Below, in pieces: positions 24,967-33,898 of a stretch of DNA of 64,000 nt. How positions within the stretch are numbered: the stretch's first letter is position 1; each line of letters opens with the position of its first letter. The DNA is from Pseudanabaena mucicola str. Chao 1806. Lineage in GTDB: Bacteria > Cyanobacteriota > Cyanobacteriia > Pseudanabaenales > Pseudanabaenaceae. The stretch lies in NCBI RefSeq assembly GCF_030323025.1, contig NZ_CP097329.1:1767001-1831000 (forward strand), given 5' to 3'. Under the pieces are notes generated by a model. The model searched no databases. It was not told where the DNA came from and was given only the letters and a program-made list of their open reading frames with translations. Position numbers and translations under genes: made by a program.

Positions 24967-26202
24967 TGAATGATCGATCGCCAGCAATGTGTGTAATAGA
25001 ACATTTGCCCCTTGAGCGCATTGTTCAGGCGAAGTATATTCATCTTGAGAATGACTGATCCCCGCACGACTGGGGACAAAAATCATCCCCATATCCGTAA
25101 TGCGTCCAATCTCTTGCGCGTCATGCCCCGCACGACTGGGGAGATAATCATAACTGAGTTCAAGTTCTTGACAAACATTGGTGATCGCTTCCATCAATTC
25201 GGGCTTAGATAAAGTTGGTAAAACATGGAGTTTCTGTGTGATCGTAATTTCTGTCCCCGTCTGTTTAGAGATTTCTTGACTTTCTTTTTCAATTTGATCG
25301 ATGAGAAACTGTAAATTCGCTTCTGATAAGTCACGCAAATCAATACTCAAATCAACCAGAGCAGGTACAACATTAGTCGCATTAGGCGAAACTGTCAGAT
25401 GTCCCACCGTTGCCACTTGCTCACCATGATGGGAACTTCCTAAACGATTGATCGCTAGAACTAATTGTGAAGCAGCAACAAGGGCATCCTTTCGCATATG
25501 CATTGGTGTTGTACCCGCATGGTTAGGGCGACCGATGATCTGCACCATAAAGCGATATTGTCCGACAATGCCTGTGACTACGCCGATTTGTTTATTGAGA
25601 TCTTCCAATACACCTCCCTGTTCTACATGCAATTCCAGAAAAGCAGTGATTTCAGTGTGATCTCGTTTGGCAGTAGCTAGAGCTTCCCAATTACCACCAA
25701 CTCTAGCTAAACATGACTGAATCGATGTTCCATCTTTGCGACAATAGATTGCAGGGTTGAGAGAGGCATTCCCAGCGATCGCTTTGCAACCAATTACGCT
25801 ATTTTCTTCATCGGAGAAAACAATGACTTCAAAAGGGTGACGCAATCGGAATTGATTTTCTTGAAATACTCGCGCTACTTCAAGCCCTGCGAGGACACCT
25901 AGACAACCATCGTAGCGACCACCTACGGGGACAGTATCAATATGTGAACCCGTTGCTAATGCGGCTAAACCTGAATCCGTGCCTGCATACGTGCCAATGA
26001 TATTTCCTGCGGCATCTATTCTCACAGACATTCCTGCCTCTTGCATCCAAGTTTTGATCAGCGATCGCGCCTGGATGTCCTCATCAGAAAACGCAAGCCG
26101 ACATACCCCTCCATTTGGGAGTTTCCCAATTTCGGCAAGTTCGGCAAGATGGCGATTAAGGCGATCACTATTTATTGATAGTCTTGGAGGTGCTACGATC
26201 AT
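24958..26202 (-). CDS. allC: Allantoate amidohydrolase (M20 family)
   Basis: A 414-residue binuclear-metal amidohydrolase of the AllC/N-carbamoyl-amino-acid hydrolase group. Metal-site stretches are ATGSHIDTVPVGGRYDGCLG, FSDEENSVIGC and LELHVEQGGVLED, with a late His in PSRAGHDAQE. The dimer domain has GRPNHAGTTPMHMRKDAL. The neighbours include hydroxyisourate hydrolase, OHCU decarboxylase and allantoinase, so allantoate is the likely substrate, giving ureidoglycine, ammonia and CO2. An N-carbamoyl amino acid hydrolase is the alternative. A GntR-type operator palindrome is placed 94-116 bp upstream, shared with the divergent regulator gene. Confidence 0.87.
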   Translation of the reverse strand: MIVAPPRLSINSDRLNRHLAELAEIGKLPNGGVCRLAFSDEDIQARSLIKTWMQEAGMSVRIDAAGNIIGTYAGTDSGLAALATGSHIDTVPVGGRYDGCLGVLAGLEVARVFQENQFRLRHPFEVIVFSDEENSVIGCKAIAGNASLNPAIYCRKDGTSIQSCLARVGGNWEALATAKRDHTEITAFLELHVEQGGVLEDLNKQIGVVTGIVGQYRFMVQIIGRPNHAGTTPMHMRKDALVAASQLVLAINRLGSSHHGEQVATVGHLTVSPNATNVVPALVDLSIDLRDLSEANLQFLIDQIEKESQEISKQTGTEITITQKLHVLPTLSKPELMEAITNVCQELELSYDYLPSRAGHDAQEIGRITDMGMIFVPSRAGISHSQDEYTSPEQCAQGANVLLHTLLAIDHSKR

Positions 26203-26295
26203 GGCTCAGATTTTTATTTTGGACAATTTTGATTACATCACGACCTAATGTGGCTAAACATAACTTACAAGTATTGTACCCAAATACGCTTGAAG

Positions 26296-26318
26296 ATTAT
26301 GTATACGGTATACATAAT
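26296..26318. promoter_or_regulatory. Urate-regulon operator between allC and the GntR gene
   Basis: ATTATGTATAC (26296-26306), G, then GTATACATAAT (26308-26318): a perfect 11-bp-arm palindrome. The GTATAC-N-GTATAC core recurs at 27302, 28773 and 43551. The odd-centred short palindrome is typical of GntR/FCD regulators. Confidence 0.75.
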
Positions 26319-26416
26319 ATGTCCTAATGTAGTACTTACTTTACAAAAAAAGTTAAGAATAAGCGGATGAAACACTATTCATTCTTACCATCTTAAATCC
26401 TTGCTATATAATATTC

Positions 26417-26507
26417 AGGATTTACACAAATCGAACGAGTTTATTAGGGTTGAGGTAGATGTGGATCTGACTTCGCCCGCACCACATCTACCCAATCCAT
26501 AAGTCCT
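26417..26507. repeat. Degenerate R-family repeat, copy R5 (inverted)
   Basis: Reverse orientation: AGGATTTACACAAATCGAAC at the left and CCAATCCATAAGTCCT at the right, with the TAGATGTGG and CCACATCTAC arms. It has many changes and lies 27 bp before the GntR gene. Confidence 0.7.
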
Positions 26508-26534
26508 AATGTTTTGTCAGGAGTTCAGTAACTA

Positions 26535-27239
26535 ATGTTTTCTTCCTCTGCTCCAATTCAGCGCCCACAGTCTCTGCGTGAGCAAACCTACCAAGTATTG
26601 AGAGCATCAATATTATCTGGAGAATTAGGAGCAGGTTCACGTTTAGTGGAGGCACAAATTGCGGAAAAGTTACAAGTTAGCCGAACTCCTATTCGTGAAG
26701 CATTACAACAGTTACAAAAAGAACAACTGATTGTTACTGATAAAAATGGTAATTTGCGTGTAATTAGTTTTTCTCCTGAGGATGCTCGACATTTGTACCG
26801 TTGTCGTCTAGCGCTAGAGCAGGAGTCAGTTTTAGAAGCTTGTCAATATGCTACGACGGAGCAATTAGCTAAACTTGAGTTAATTATCCATCAAGCAGAA
26901 AAAGCGATCACTCAAAAAAATAATCAATTGACAAGTTATCAACTCCTCCATATCGATTATCAATTTCATCGGGTGATCGCCGAATGTTCGGGAAATCCAT
27001 GGCTAGCGTTGTTGCTCGATCAACTGTTCGATAAAATGGCGCTCTTGCGAATTCAAACAATCCAACAAAATCTCCAAGTTTTAGAAATTCGTACGGAACA
27101 TCATCAAATATTTGCAGCGATCGCTCAGCGTAATTCTGAACAAGCCTTAACGGCAATTCGCAATCATCTTACCGCCAGCCAAAATCGTGTGATTCTCGAA
27201 CTAGAACGATTCATCTTGAACTCCCCGTTACAGAAATGA
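26535..27239 (+). CDS. GntR/FCD-family transcriptional regulator
   Basis: A 234-residue repressor-type protein. The N-terminal winged helix (about 10-75) has the signature LREQTYQVLRASILSGELGA and EKLQVSRTPIREALQQLQ. The C-terminal FCD helical domain (about 80-220) binds a ligand and often a metal; HIDYQFHRVIAE and the late HHQIFAAI hold candidate His ligands. It stands between allC and the Rieske gene. Palindromes of GntR type occur before allC/gntR, the Rieske gene, uraH/GGCT and hpxO. It is the obvious candidate regulator, with urate or allantoin as possible ligand. That ligand is inference. Confidence 0.9.
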   Translation: MFSSSAPIQRPQSLREQTYQVLRASILSGELGAGSRLVEAQIAEKLQVSRTPIREALQQLQKEQLIVTDKNGNLRVISFSPEDARHLYRCRLALEQESVLEACQYATTEQLAKLELIIHQAEKAITQKNNQLTSYQLLHIDYQFHRVIAECSGNPWLALLLDQLFDKMALLRIQTIQQNLQVLEIRTEHHQIFAAIAQRNSEQALTAIRNHLTASQNRVILELERFILNSPLQK

Positions 27240-27301
27240 AGCCAAATCTGTATTGAGCAACACAGAATATTTACAGTGGCTAAACTTAAATAGAAAAATT
27301 G

Positions 27302-27316
27302 TGTATACAGTATACA
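27302..27316. promoter_or_regulatory. Urate-regulon operator touching the Rieske start codon
   Basis: TGTATAC (27302-27308), A, GTATACA (27310-27316): a perfect palindrome ending exactly before the ATG at 27317. Binding here would block transcription, and the RBS is displaced or lacking. Confidence 0.72.
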
Positions 27317-28312
27317 ATGCTAGTTACTAGTCAGCCACTCTTCAAACGCTTTTGGTATCCAGTTATACCAATGTCTCTCTTGGCAAAAGACCAACCCAAA
27401 AGCTTTCAACTGCTTGGACAAAAGATTGTTTTGTGGTTAGGAACAGATGGGAAGCCGATTGCGGCAGTTGATCGCTGTTGTCATCGCTCAGCCAGACTCT
27501 CCCTTGGCAAAGTGACAAATGGATTGCTTGCTTGCGCTTATCATGGTTGGCAATATGATGGCACGGGTAGCTGTTTGTGCGTGCCCCAACTACCACTCGA
27601 TGCACCAATCCCCAAAAACTATCGCATTGACACCTATGCCTGCGAAGAACGCTATGGTTATGTTTGGGTCTGTTTGGGAGAGCCAATCAACAAAATTCCT
27701 GAACTACCCGAAGCTAGTGATGCTGAGTTTCGTCTTATTCCTGAGTTTTACGAAGTATGGAACTGCGCTGGTTTGCGGGTGATGGAGAATGAAATGGATC
27801 TCGCCCATCCCACATTTGTCCATACGACTACTTTTGGTAGTACCAATCATCCCATTCCTGAAGAGCTAGAAATTACAGAAACTGACTATGGCTTGAGAGC
27901 AACAGCAGTCCTCGGTGTGGTCAATCCTGAATCTCAGAAAAAGAATTTGAAAATGGATAGCCATATCACCCATCGCAAGCTAGAGATGGATTGGTTTATG
28001 CCCTTTACTTGCAAATTACGAATTAACTATCCCAATGGTCTAGTACATATTGTCGTCAATACAGCGACTCCTATTGATGACAATTCCTCACAAATTGTAC
28101 AATTTTGTATGCGAAATGATACTGAAGAACAAACTAAAACTACGGATGTGATCGCCTTTGATCGCCAAGTAACTCTTGAAGACAAAGCAGTTTTGGAATC
28201 AACGGATTATGACGTGCCTCTAGATACCAAGTTCGAGCAGCATATGATGACTGATCGCCCAGGACTAGTGATGCGACGTAAGCTTGCCGCTATGATTAGT
28301 AGTGTTATGTAA
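27317..28312 (+). CDS. Rieske non-heme iron oxygenase
   Basis: 331 residues. The [2Fe-2S] Rieske motif is C-x-H (Cys54, His56) and C-x2-H (Cys73, His76). The mononuclear iron site matches N-x2-D-x2-H-x4-H in ENEMDLAHPTFVH. The overall form, starting with FKRFWYPVIPMSLLAKDQP, resembles the single-component-like ring hydroxylases and pheophorbide/vanillate-type oxygenases of cyanobacteria. An in-frame TTG at 27299 is 18 bp upstream, but the ATG at 27317 is preferred; the TTG would put the operator in the coding region. The gene lies within the urate set, with the same operator, so a role in purine catabolism is likely but its substrate is not known to me. Confidence 0.87.
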   Translation: MLVTSQPLFKRFWYPVIPMSLLAKDQPKSFQLLGQKIVLWLGTDGKPIAAVDRCCHRSARLSLGKVTNGLLACAYHGWQYDGTGSCLCVPQLPLDAPIPKNYRIDTYACEERYGYVWVCLGEPINKIPELPEASDAEFRLIPEFYEVWNCAGLRVMENEMDLAHPTFVHTTTFGSTNHPIPEELEITETDYGLRATAVLGVVNPESQKKNLKMDSHITHRKLEMDWFMPFTCKLRINYPNGLVHIVVNTATPIDDNSSQIVQFCMRNDTEEQTKTTDVIAFDRQVTLEDKAVLESTDYDVPLDTKFEQHMMTDRPGLVMRRKLAAMISSVM

Positions 28313-28355
28313 TGATGAATTAGTCTTGATGCGATGTATCTATGCAATGTATCTT

Positions 28356-28715
28356 TCAACTACCGCGATAGGTACTATAAGCCCAAGGTGATACTAGTAA
28401 GGGAACGTGGTAGTTAGAATTAATATTGGCTATACCAAAGCGAATAGGCACTTTACTGAGAAAAGAAGGTTCAGATTGAATTGTTGCTAAACTAGCAAAA
28501 TAGTCGCTGACATAAAACCAAAGTTCGTATATACCTATTTTGATCTCGTCACCATTGAGCAATAATTCATCGGTTCTACCATCTTGATTTGTGTAAAGAG
28601 TTTTGATTAAATTTTTTTGCTCATCCTCAGCGATCGCCCACAATTCAATCTGCACATTTTGGGCAGGACATCCATGTACTGTATCAAGAACATGAGTTGA
28701 AAGTTTTCCAGCCAT
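28356..28715 (-). CDS. uraH: 5-hydroxyisourate hydrolase (transthyretin-like)
   Basis: A 119-residue protein that opens 5-hydroxyisourate to OHCU, step two of urate breakdown. KLSTHVLDTVHGCPA carries catalytic His8. His103 lies in YHVPLLVSPWAY, and the protein ends in the signature YRGS, which separates the hydrolase from hormone-carrying transthyretins. It is complete in length. It is convergent with the Rieske gene and divergent from the GGCT-like gene. An imperfect operator at 28773-28787 lies 58 bp before its start. Confidence 0.95.
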   Translation of the reverse strand: MAGKLSTHVLDTVHGCPAQNVQIELWAIAEDEQKNLIKTLYTNQDGRTDELLLNGDEIKIGIYELWFYVSDYFASLATIQSEPSFLSKVPIRFGIANINSNYHVPLLVSPWAYSTYRGS

Positions 28716-28772
28716 AATTTTCGTGTAATGTTCATTGCTAAATGCTATCCCTTAACAATATTGCATCTTGCT

Positions 28773-28787
28773 TGCATACTGTATACG
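28773..28787. promoter_or_regulatory. Urate-regulon operator between uraH and the GGCT-like gene
   Basis: TGCATAC (28773-28779), T, GTATACG (28781-28787). The core CATAC-T-GTATAC differs by a base or two from the perfect copies. It could serve both divergent genes. Confidence 0.6.
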
Positions 28788-28841
28788 CTAGACTTATAAA
28801 TATAATATAATGGTAGTAATCAAGTTAATCCTTTCCATCCT

Positions 28842-29240
28842 ATGACATTACCGACAGGGACAAGACGAGTATTTATTTGTGGTTCAGCGCTGAGGGGACA
28901 ACCTGATCATGGAAACCTGCAAGGAGCTAAGTTTATCCGTCCTGCAATTACTCAACCTCGCTACCGACTCCATGCGGCTGGAGAGGCTTGGCATCCTGCA
29001 ATTTACGAAGTAGAAACGGGTGGGATTTCAATAGTTGGCGAAGTCTATGAAATGCAGAGTTCTGAGTTTGATTATCTTGCTAACAATGAACCGCCTCATA
29101 TGTATCCAACGGATGTTTACCTAGAAGATGGTGAAGTTGCCACAGCCTTTTTCTATCCTCAAGAATTAATCGAAAAGTTTAATTGGGTTGATATATCTCA
29201 CCTCGGCAGTTGGATCGCTTACAAAAATTCTCTTGCATAG
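28842..29240 (+). CDS. Gamma-glutamylcyclotransferase-fold protein (allophanate hydrolase-associated type)
   Basis: 132 residues. RRVFICGSALRGQPDHGN and ISIVGEVYEMQSSEFDYL are those of the AIG2/GGCT fold, with YEM and E in place of the usual catalytic Glu region. FKCTION-like members include the C-terminal domain of allophanate hydrolases, but the PRYRLHAAGEAWHPAIYEVE stretch is what links it. The gene is divergent from uraH across an operator of the urate regulon and abuts the kinase gene with no spacer between stops. Its function may relate to a ureido compound in the late steps of purine breakdown, which is inference. Confidence 0.7.
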   Translation: MTLPTGTRRVFICGSALRGQPDHGNLQGAKFIRPAITQPRYRLHAAGEAWHPAIYEVETGGISIVGEVYEMQSSEFDYLANNEPPHMYPTDVYLEDGEVATAFFYPQELIEKFNWVDISHLGSWIAYKNSLA

Positions 29241-31676
29241 CTACTTACAATTAATTTCCTGTAGATTTTCTGGCAATGTAATTATAAATTTTGTGCCGCT
29301 ACCAATCTCACTTTTACAAATAATATTACCCTTAAGATTTTGAGTTATGAGGTTATAGATAATATGTAGCCCTAAGCCACTACCTCCAGAATTCCTCGCT
29401 GTTGTAAAAAAAGGATCAAAGATTTTAGGCAAGCTTTCCGCAGGAATACCTTTGCCGTCATCGGAGTACACAATTATTACTTTGCAATTTTGCTGCTTCA
29501 CTTCAAATTGCAAATGTCCTACTTTTTCTAATCCATGATAAGCATGGGTCAGGGAATTCATTACTAAATTAGTGACAATCTGGGACAATGCACCAGGAAA
29601 GCTTTGGATCATAATGCCTGAATCACCTTGGACAAATACTTGGTGGGGAGTATATTTGATCTGTGGATCTAAGCTGATCAAAATCTTTTCAATATAGTCT
29701 TTTACAGAAAAGCTACGTTGTTCTAAACTAGATTGATCAACAGCAACCTGTTTAAAGTTTTGGATCAACTCTGCAGCTCTTTGCAAATTTGACAAGAGAA
29801 TTTCACTACTGATTTTGGCTTTGTCTAAATACGCTTGTAAGCTTGATTTTTTTAGTTCGCCTCGACTGAAAGCCTCATCAAATTGCTGGGTCGCTTTCTC
29901 CAAAATCGAAGCTGCCAAGAGACTATTGCCAACAGGAGTATTTACTTCATGGGCGATTCCCGCCACCATGCTACCAAGGGAAGCATACTTCTCTGATTCG
30001 ACTAGTTGCTTTTGTGTGGTTTTGAGTTCCTTTAAGGTATTAGCTAGTTCAGTATTTTTTTGATAAATAGCTAGTTCAGCTTGTTTGCGATCGCTAATAT
30101 TGCGGATCATAAATAGGACTTCATTTGCGCCACTGACGACAATGCGGACTTCTTCGTCTTGGCACTTACTATCTGTGCAGATTCTTTGCTCATAGACTTG
30201 AATTTCTCCTGTACTTAATGCTTGCTGGATGTGAAACAAATGACGATCACAAATTTCGGGCATTAGGAATTGCGAGATATGCTTACCAATATTTTCAAAG
30301 TCAGGATAGATCAACTCAATATTGCGATTATAGTTAAGTTGTCCTAAATAAATGCCATCAGCGCTGACATTAAACATCAGATCAGGAATTGCGGAGATGA
30401 TAGCCCGTCTACGGGTTTCTTGGACATTGAGGGCAATGTATCCTGTGATGACGGTCGATGAGCTAAATAATGCCATTAATGCAGGGACTATCGGAATCCA
30501 CCATCCCCACAAAAAAGCCAAATAGCTGGTGATAAAAAGACTACCTCCTAAACTAGCGATCGTGAGGGTAGTCCAAGGAATACGGAATGCAAATTTTGAT
30601 TGGGCTATGGGTCGATAATTGTAATGCTGCCAGCATAATAAACCACCAAATAGTGACCATAAGGCAATCCAGAGTGACTCTATTAGTTTTGACCAGACTT
30701 TAAAAACGGGTCTACCATCGAGGGCTTGGGCGATTAATTGACTGGTGATATTGGCATGGAGAGTTACGCCACTAGTAACTGGAAAGGAATTACCTAAAAC
30801 TGCGCTGTTGTAAGGGGTAACAAAATAATCAGTGTTACTTTCGGCAGTAACACCTATCAGAACTAGGCGATCACGAAAGATGTCCTGAGGAATATCGCCA
30901 TTTAAAATTTGGGTTAAGGAGACGGAACGGAATCCATCGTGAAAATTGCGAAAGTTTGATAGGATTTGATAGCCTCCTAGCTGCTGGCGAACATACCCAC
31001 CATCATTTTCTTGCATCGGTACAAAGATCGCTTTACCTAATCGATATTTCTGAGCTTTTAGGTCAATAACTTCCAGCTTAATGTTTTCTTTTTGGAGATA
31101 TTGCAGGGCAAGAGCCGCACTCAAGCTAGTGATGGTTTTACCCTGTTGGTCTTTGAGGGATAATAATATTCGTCGAATTTTACCGTCATTGTCAGGAATG
31201 AAATCATTGGCGGCAACTTGATTACGCTGTTCCAAAATCGGTGAGGCTGCAACACTGCTACCTTCACGATTAGCAATCACTTTGCGAATACCGATGAGAT
31301 TGGGAGTCGATGCAAATACTTTGATGAGTTCTTGATATGCTGAAGCATAGTTTTTGGGTACTGGTAAATCGCGATAGATATCTAGTCCAATTACTCGTGG
31401 TTGCTGCTGTTTGATTAAATTTAGAAGCTTGGTGAGAGGCTCGTCAGAGATGGGATAACCAAAATTTTGAATGTCAGATTCAGAGATCCCCACAATTACG
31501 ATACGGTCATCTATAGATTCAGTCGGTCGCCATTGAAAGAATAAGTCATAGGTAGCTAGCTCTAGTGGTTGAAGTAGCCCTATAGAGCGAATTCCTAGCA
31601 AAATTCCCGTGGTTACAGGAATAATCACCAAAAATCCCTTCCACTTCCAAATCCTTTTTTTGAGTTTGCTCCACAT
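29241..31676 (-). CDS. CHASE2-domain sensor histidine kinase
   Basis: An 811-residue membrane kinase. TM1 is at about 14-31. The CHASE2 sensor (about 35-330; IDDRIVIVGISESDIQNFGY, QQPRVIGLDIYRDLPV) is extracytoplasmic. Three TM segments follow (about 335-425), then a PAS domain (430-545), and a kinase core with His576 in GIAHEVNTPVG. ATP-binding motifs include NSLTHAYHG, DDGKGIP and GGSGLGLHI. It begins 9 bp after tpsB and lies in the same direction, so it is probably in the tpsB operon. Its response regulator is not obvious. CHASE2 near CHAT and two-partner secretion genes occurs often in cyanobacteria. Confidence 0.9.
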   Translation of the reverse strand: MWSKLKKRIWKWKGFLVIIPVTTGILLGIRSIGLLQPLELATYDLFFQWRPTESIDDRIVIVGISESDIQNFGYPISDEPLTKLLNLIKQQQPRVIGLDIYRDLPVPKNYASAYQELIKVFASTPNLIGIRKVIANREGSSVAASPILEQRNQVAANDFIPDNDGKIRRILLSLKDQQGKTITSLSAALALQYLQKENIKLEVIDLKAQKYRLGKAIFVPMQENDGGYVRQQLGGYQILSNFRNFHDGFRSVSLTQILNGDIPQDIFRDRLVLIGVTAESNTDYFVTPYNSAVLGNSFPVTSGVTLHANITSQLIAQALDGRPVFKVWSKLIESLWIALWSLFGGLLCWQHYNYRPIAQSKFAFRIPWTTLTIASLGGSLFITSYLAFLWGWWIPIVPALMALFSSSTVITGYIALNVQETRRRAIISAIPDLMFNVSADGIYLGQLNYNRNIELIYPDFENIGKHISQFLMPEICDRHLFHIQQALSTGEIQVYEQRICTDSKCQDEEVRIVVSGANEVLFMIRNISDRKQAELAIYQKNTELANTLKELKTTQKQLVESEKYASLGSMVAGIAHEVNTPVGNSLLAASILEKATQQFDEAFSRGELKKSSLQAYLDKAKISSEILLSNLQRAAELIQNFKQVAVDQSSLEQRSFSVKDYIEKILISLDPQIKYTPHQVFVQGDSGIMIQSFPGALSQIVTNLVMNSLTHAYHGLEKVGHLQFEVKQQNCKVIIVYSDDGKGIPAESLPKIFDPFFTTARNSGGSGLGLHIIYNLITQNLKGNIICKSEIGSGTKFIITLPENLQEINCK

Positions 31677-31685
31677 GAATAAATC

Positions 31686-33467
31686 TTAAAATGGATTGGT
31701 CAATATTGAGAAATAAATCCCATTTTCCTGCAAAGTCTTTTTTTCGGCAAAAATGCGGCTCAAGGGAATGCCGAGATCGATGCGTATAGTCAAGCGATCG
31801 CTCACTTGAAAGCGCAGTCCTACACCTACTGAAGCAAGAGTACTTGGATCGGGGTTTGTTTCTGCTTGATGATTCCAGACTGTCCCAAAGTCATAAAAGG
31901 TGATTATTTGGAGCAGTCCACTGATTTCAGGCAAGCGTAGTAAAGGAATCCGCATTTCCATAGATAATAGTAAACCATTATCACTAAGTAAAGCATCTTG
32001 GCGATATCCTCTGAGGTTATCCTGACCACCAAAATTAATTTGTTCCTGGGATAACAATGGGCGATCGCTAAGTTGGAGATCGGTTCGTAGTAATAATAAA
32101 GTTTCAGGAGCAAATAGCCTGACATATTGCATCTGTCCACGCCAAGATACAAACTGACTATCTGGAGCATTTAGGTTAATGGTGGAGCCGAGAGCTTTTA
32201 GCCCTAAGTTAATTTGTGATCTCACTGCAAATACCTCTTCTGCACTGCGTTGAACATATTCTTGAAAAAAGCGCAGTGCTGTAACCCTTGTTTGACCATC
32301 TGTACCAGTTTCAATGGAAGGGAAAGGAATTAGACCATTGAGTAAGGATGCTGAGCTTTGTCGATGACTCAACGACAAGCCGAGAGCAAGATCTTGAACA
32401 GTATTTTGGAGGATGGGCTGGCGTAATGTTAGTTCGTAGTTGCGGGAGTTCGAGGTAATGTCAAGAATATTAAACGGAGGTTCAATAACATTGCTCACTG
32501 AAGTTCCAAAGTTCATGCCGATTGTGCCATTATTGGGATTGAAAGGGATGGTATAACTGACATCAAAAGCATTGCTACCATTGGTATTACTATAGGAAAT
32601 GCTTAAGCGATCGCCTATTCCCGTTAGATTAGCTTCGTTTAGTTGGATTTGACGACGCTCTGAACCAACGCTTGGAGTTCGGCTGTTATCAAGGGTAATC
32701 GGTAGACTAAACGTGGGAGCCTCTGTCACCTTAACTTCTAAGTCATTGAATCCTGATTGAAGGCTAGGCGATAAGTTAGCAGATATATTTTCAATGAGCG
32801 GATTGATTTGGAGTAGTTGCAAGGCTTCGAGAAGACGATTGCGATTGAGGGGTTTACCTGTGGCGATCACGAGGCGAGATTTGATGTAGTCTTCATTCAG
32901 TCTGGTTAATCCCTTAATCTTAATCTCTGCAAGTCCACCTTCGACAATTTGAATTTTGACAATTCCCTTTTGTAGATCCTGTTCTGGTAAATATGCACCA
33001 GAGGTAATATAACCTCTATCTATATATAGTTCTGTAATCTTGGTTCTAATTTGCAATAGTTCAAAAATCGAGAGTGGCTGATCGAGATAGGGTGTAGTAA
33101 TTGCATCTAGTTCGCGATCGCTAAAGACACTACTACCAGTTACCTCAAATTTTTTAACGATGATTAATTCTAAATTGTTATTAAGAGGGAATGAAGGAGA
33201 TGGAGAAGTTGGCGTTTTCAGTGGAGGCAATAGCCGATCTGGGTGCGGAAGTTTAGTAGGTTCCGTAGGAACTTTCGGTGTGACTTTGGGAGAAAAATCT
33301 TTAGGAATGACTGATTTGGGTTTAAGTGGTGCGGCTTGAGTAGCGATCGATTGGAGATAAACATTTATGACAATCACTAAGATCGTTATATATATCCCCG
33401 TATCCAGCATTTTATAAATATACTTATAAAATTTATAGAACTTATAGAGTACTTTCACGATAACCAC
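31686..33467 (-). CDS. Two-partner secretion outer-membrane transporter (TpsB, ShlB/FhaC type)
   Basis: 593 residues. A hydrophobic stretch near 22-42 is the signal sequence; starting at the ATG at 33410 gives a more normal signal peptide. A Pro-rich linker (about 60-95) precedes two POTRA domains (about 100-255), with GYITSGAYLPEQDLQKGIVK and RLNEDYIKSRLV. The Omp85-type barrel follows to the C-terminal Phe. The conserved lid lock motif region is seen as FGGQDNLRGYRQDALLS. It exports TpsA; the partner is the gene at 33899, divergently transcribed 431 bp away. The kinase gene lies 9 bp downstream. Confidence 0.93.
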   Translation of the reverse strand: MVIVKVLYKFYKFYKYIYKMLDTGIYITILVIVINVYLQSIATQAAPLKPKSVIPKDFSPKVTPKVPTEPTKLPHPDRLLPPLKTPTSPSPSFPLNNNLELIIVKKFEVTGSSVFSDRELDAITTPYLDQPLSIFELLQIRTKITELYIDRGYITSGAYLPEQDLQKGIVKIQIVEGGLAEIKIKGLTRLNEDYIKSRLVIATGKPLNRNRLLEALQLLQINPLIENISANLSPSLQSGFNDLEVKVTEAPTFSLPITLDNSRTPSVGSERRQIQLNEANLTGIGDRLSISYSNTNGSNAFDVSYTIPFNPNNGTIGMNFGTSVSNVIEPPFNILDITSNSRNYELTLRQPILQNTVQDLALGLSLSHRQSSASLLNGLIPFPSIETGTDGQTRVTALRFFQEYVQRSAEEVFAVRSQINLGLKALGSTINLNAPDSQFVSWRGQMQYVRLFAPETLLLLRTDLQLSDRPLLSQEQINFGGQDNLRGYRQDALLSDNGLLLSMEMRIPLLRLPEISGLLQIITFYDFGTVWNHQAETNPDPSTLASVGVGLRFQVSDRLTIRIDLGIPLSRIFAEKKTLQENGIYFSILTNPF

Positions 33468-33898
33468 CTCCCATTTTCGCTAAAAAAATATAAATCTAGC
33501 AAATAAAGTTGTAATTTATAAACCTCTTAGTCACAAGCATCAATGGGATGAGAGATGTGCTTTACTCAGCCAAAAGTTATTGCTAGCTGAACAAAGTTGC
33601 GGCTAAATATTCTCACAAATGATTGAGGATTGCTTTAGATCCAAGTTGACACGATATTTTACTAAAATATTGTCATTAAAAATCTCAATGTTTCTTTGAT
33701 GACAATATTGTTACTATAAGACGGAAAAATATATAGAACTTACTCAATGCCAACGAATTACTGGGTTTTGATTGGATTTAGTGCGAGCAAAGCTGCACCA
33801 TATCCAATCGATGCGTAAGTCCTACATATGGTAGTCAGTATATTCAGCCTTGTTGATATTTGAGGTTTCTGAAATAGCTATTCAGGTGGACTTAAGTT
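33468..33898. other. Divergent intergenic region between tpsB and tpsA
   Basis: A 431-bp AT-rich region. AATATTGTCAT (33666-33676) and ATGACAATATT (33699-33709) form an 11-bp inverted repeat that could be an operator. A degenerate R-like element is at 33736-33823. No small gene is supported. Confidence 0.5.
33736..33823. repeat. Strongly diverged R-like repeat
   Basis: GAACTTACTCAATGCCAACG at the left and GATGCGTAAGTCCT at the right, with TTTTGATTGGATTTAGTGCG and its complement inside. Only the ends and plan match the R family. Confidence 0.5.

Noticed and set aside
24764-25079. Minus-strand open frames overlapping the 3' end of allC
   Set aside because: They run across the terminator hairpin and the allC tail in other frames, with no recognisable domain.
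25063-25143. CCCGCACGACTGGGGA occurring twice in allC, like a repeat or CRISPR unit
   Set aside because: Both code PSRAG in conserved places of the M20 enzyme; no third unit and no spacer pattern.
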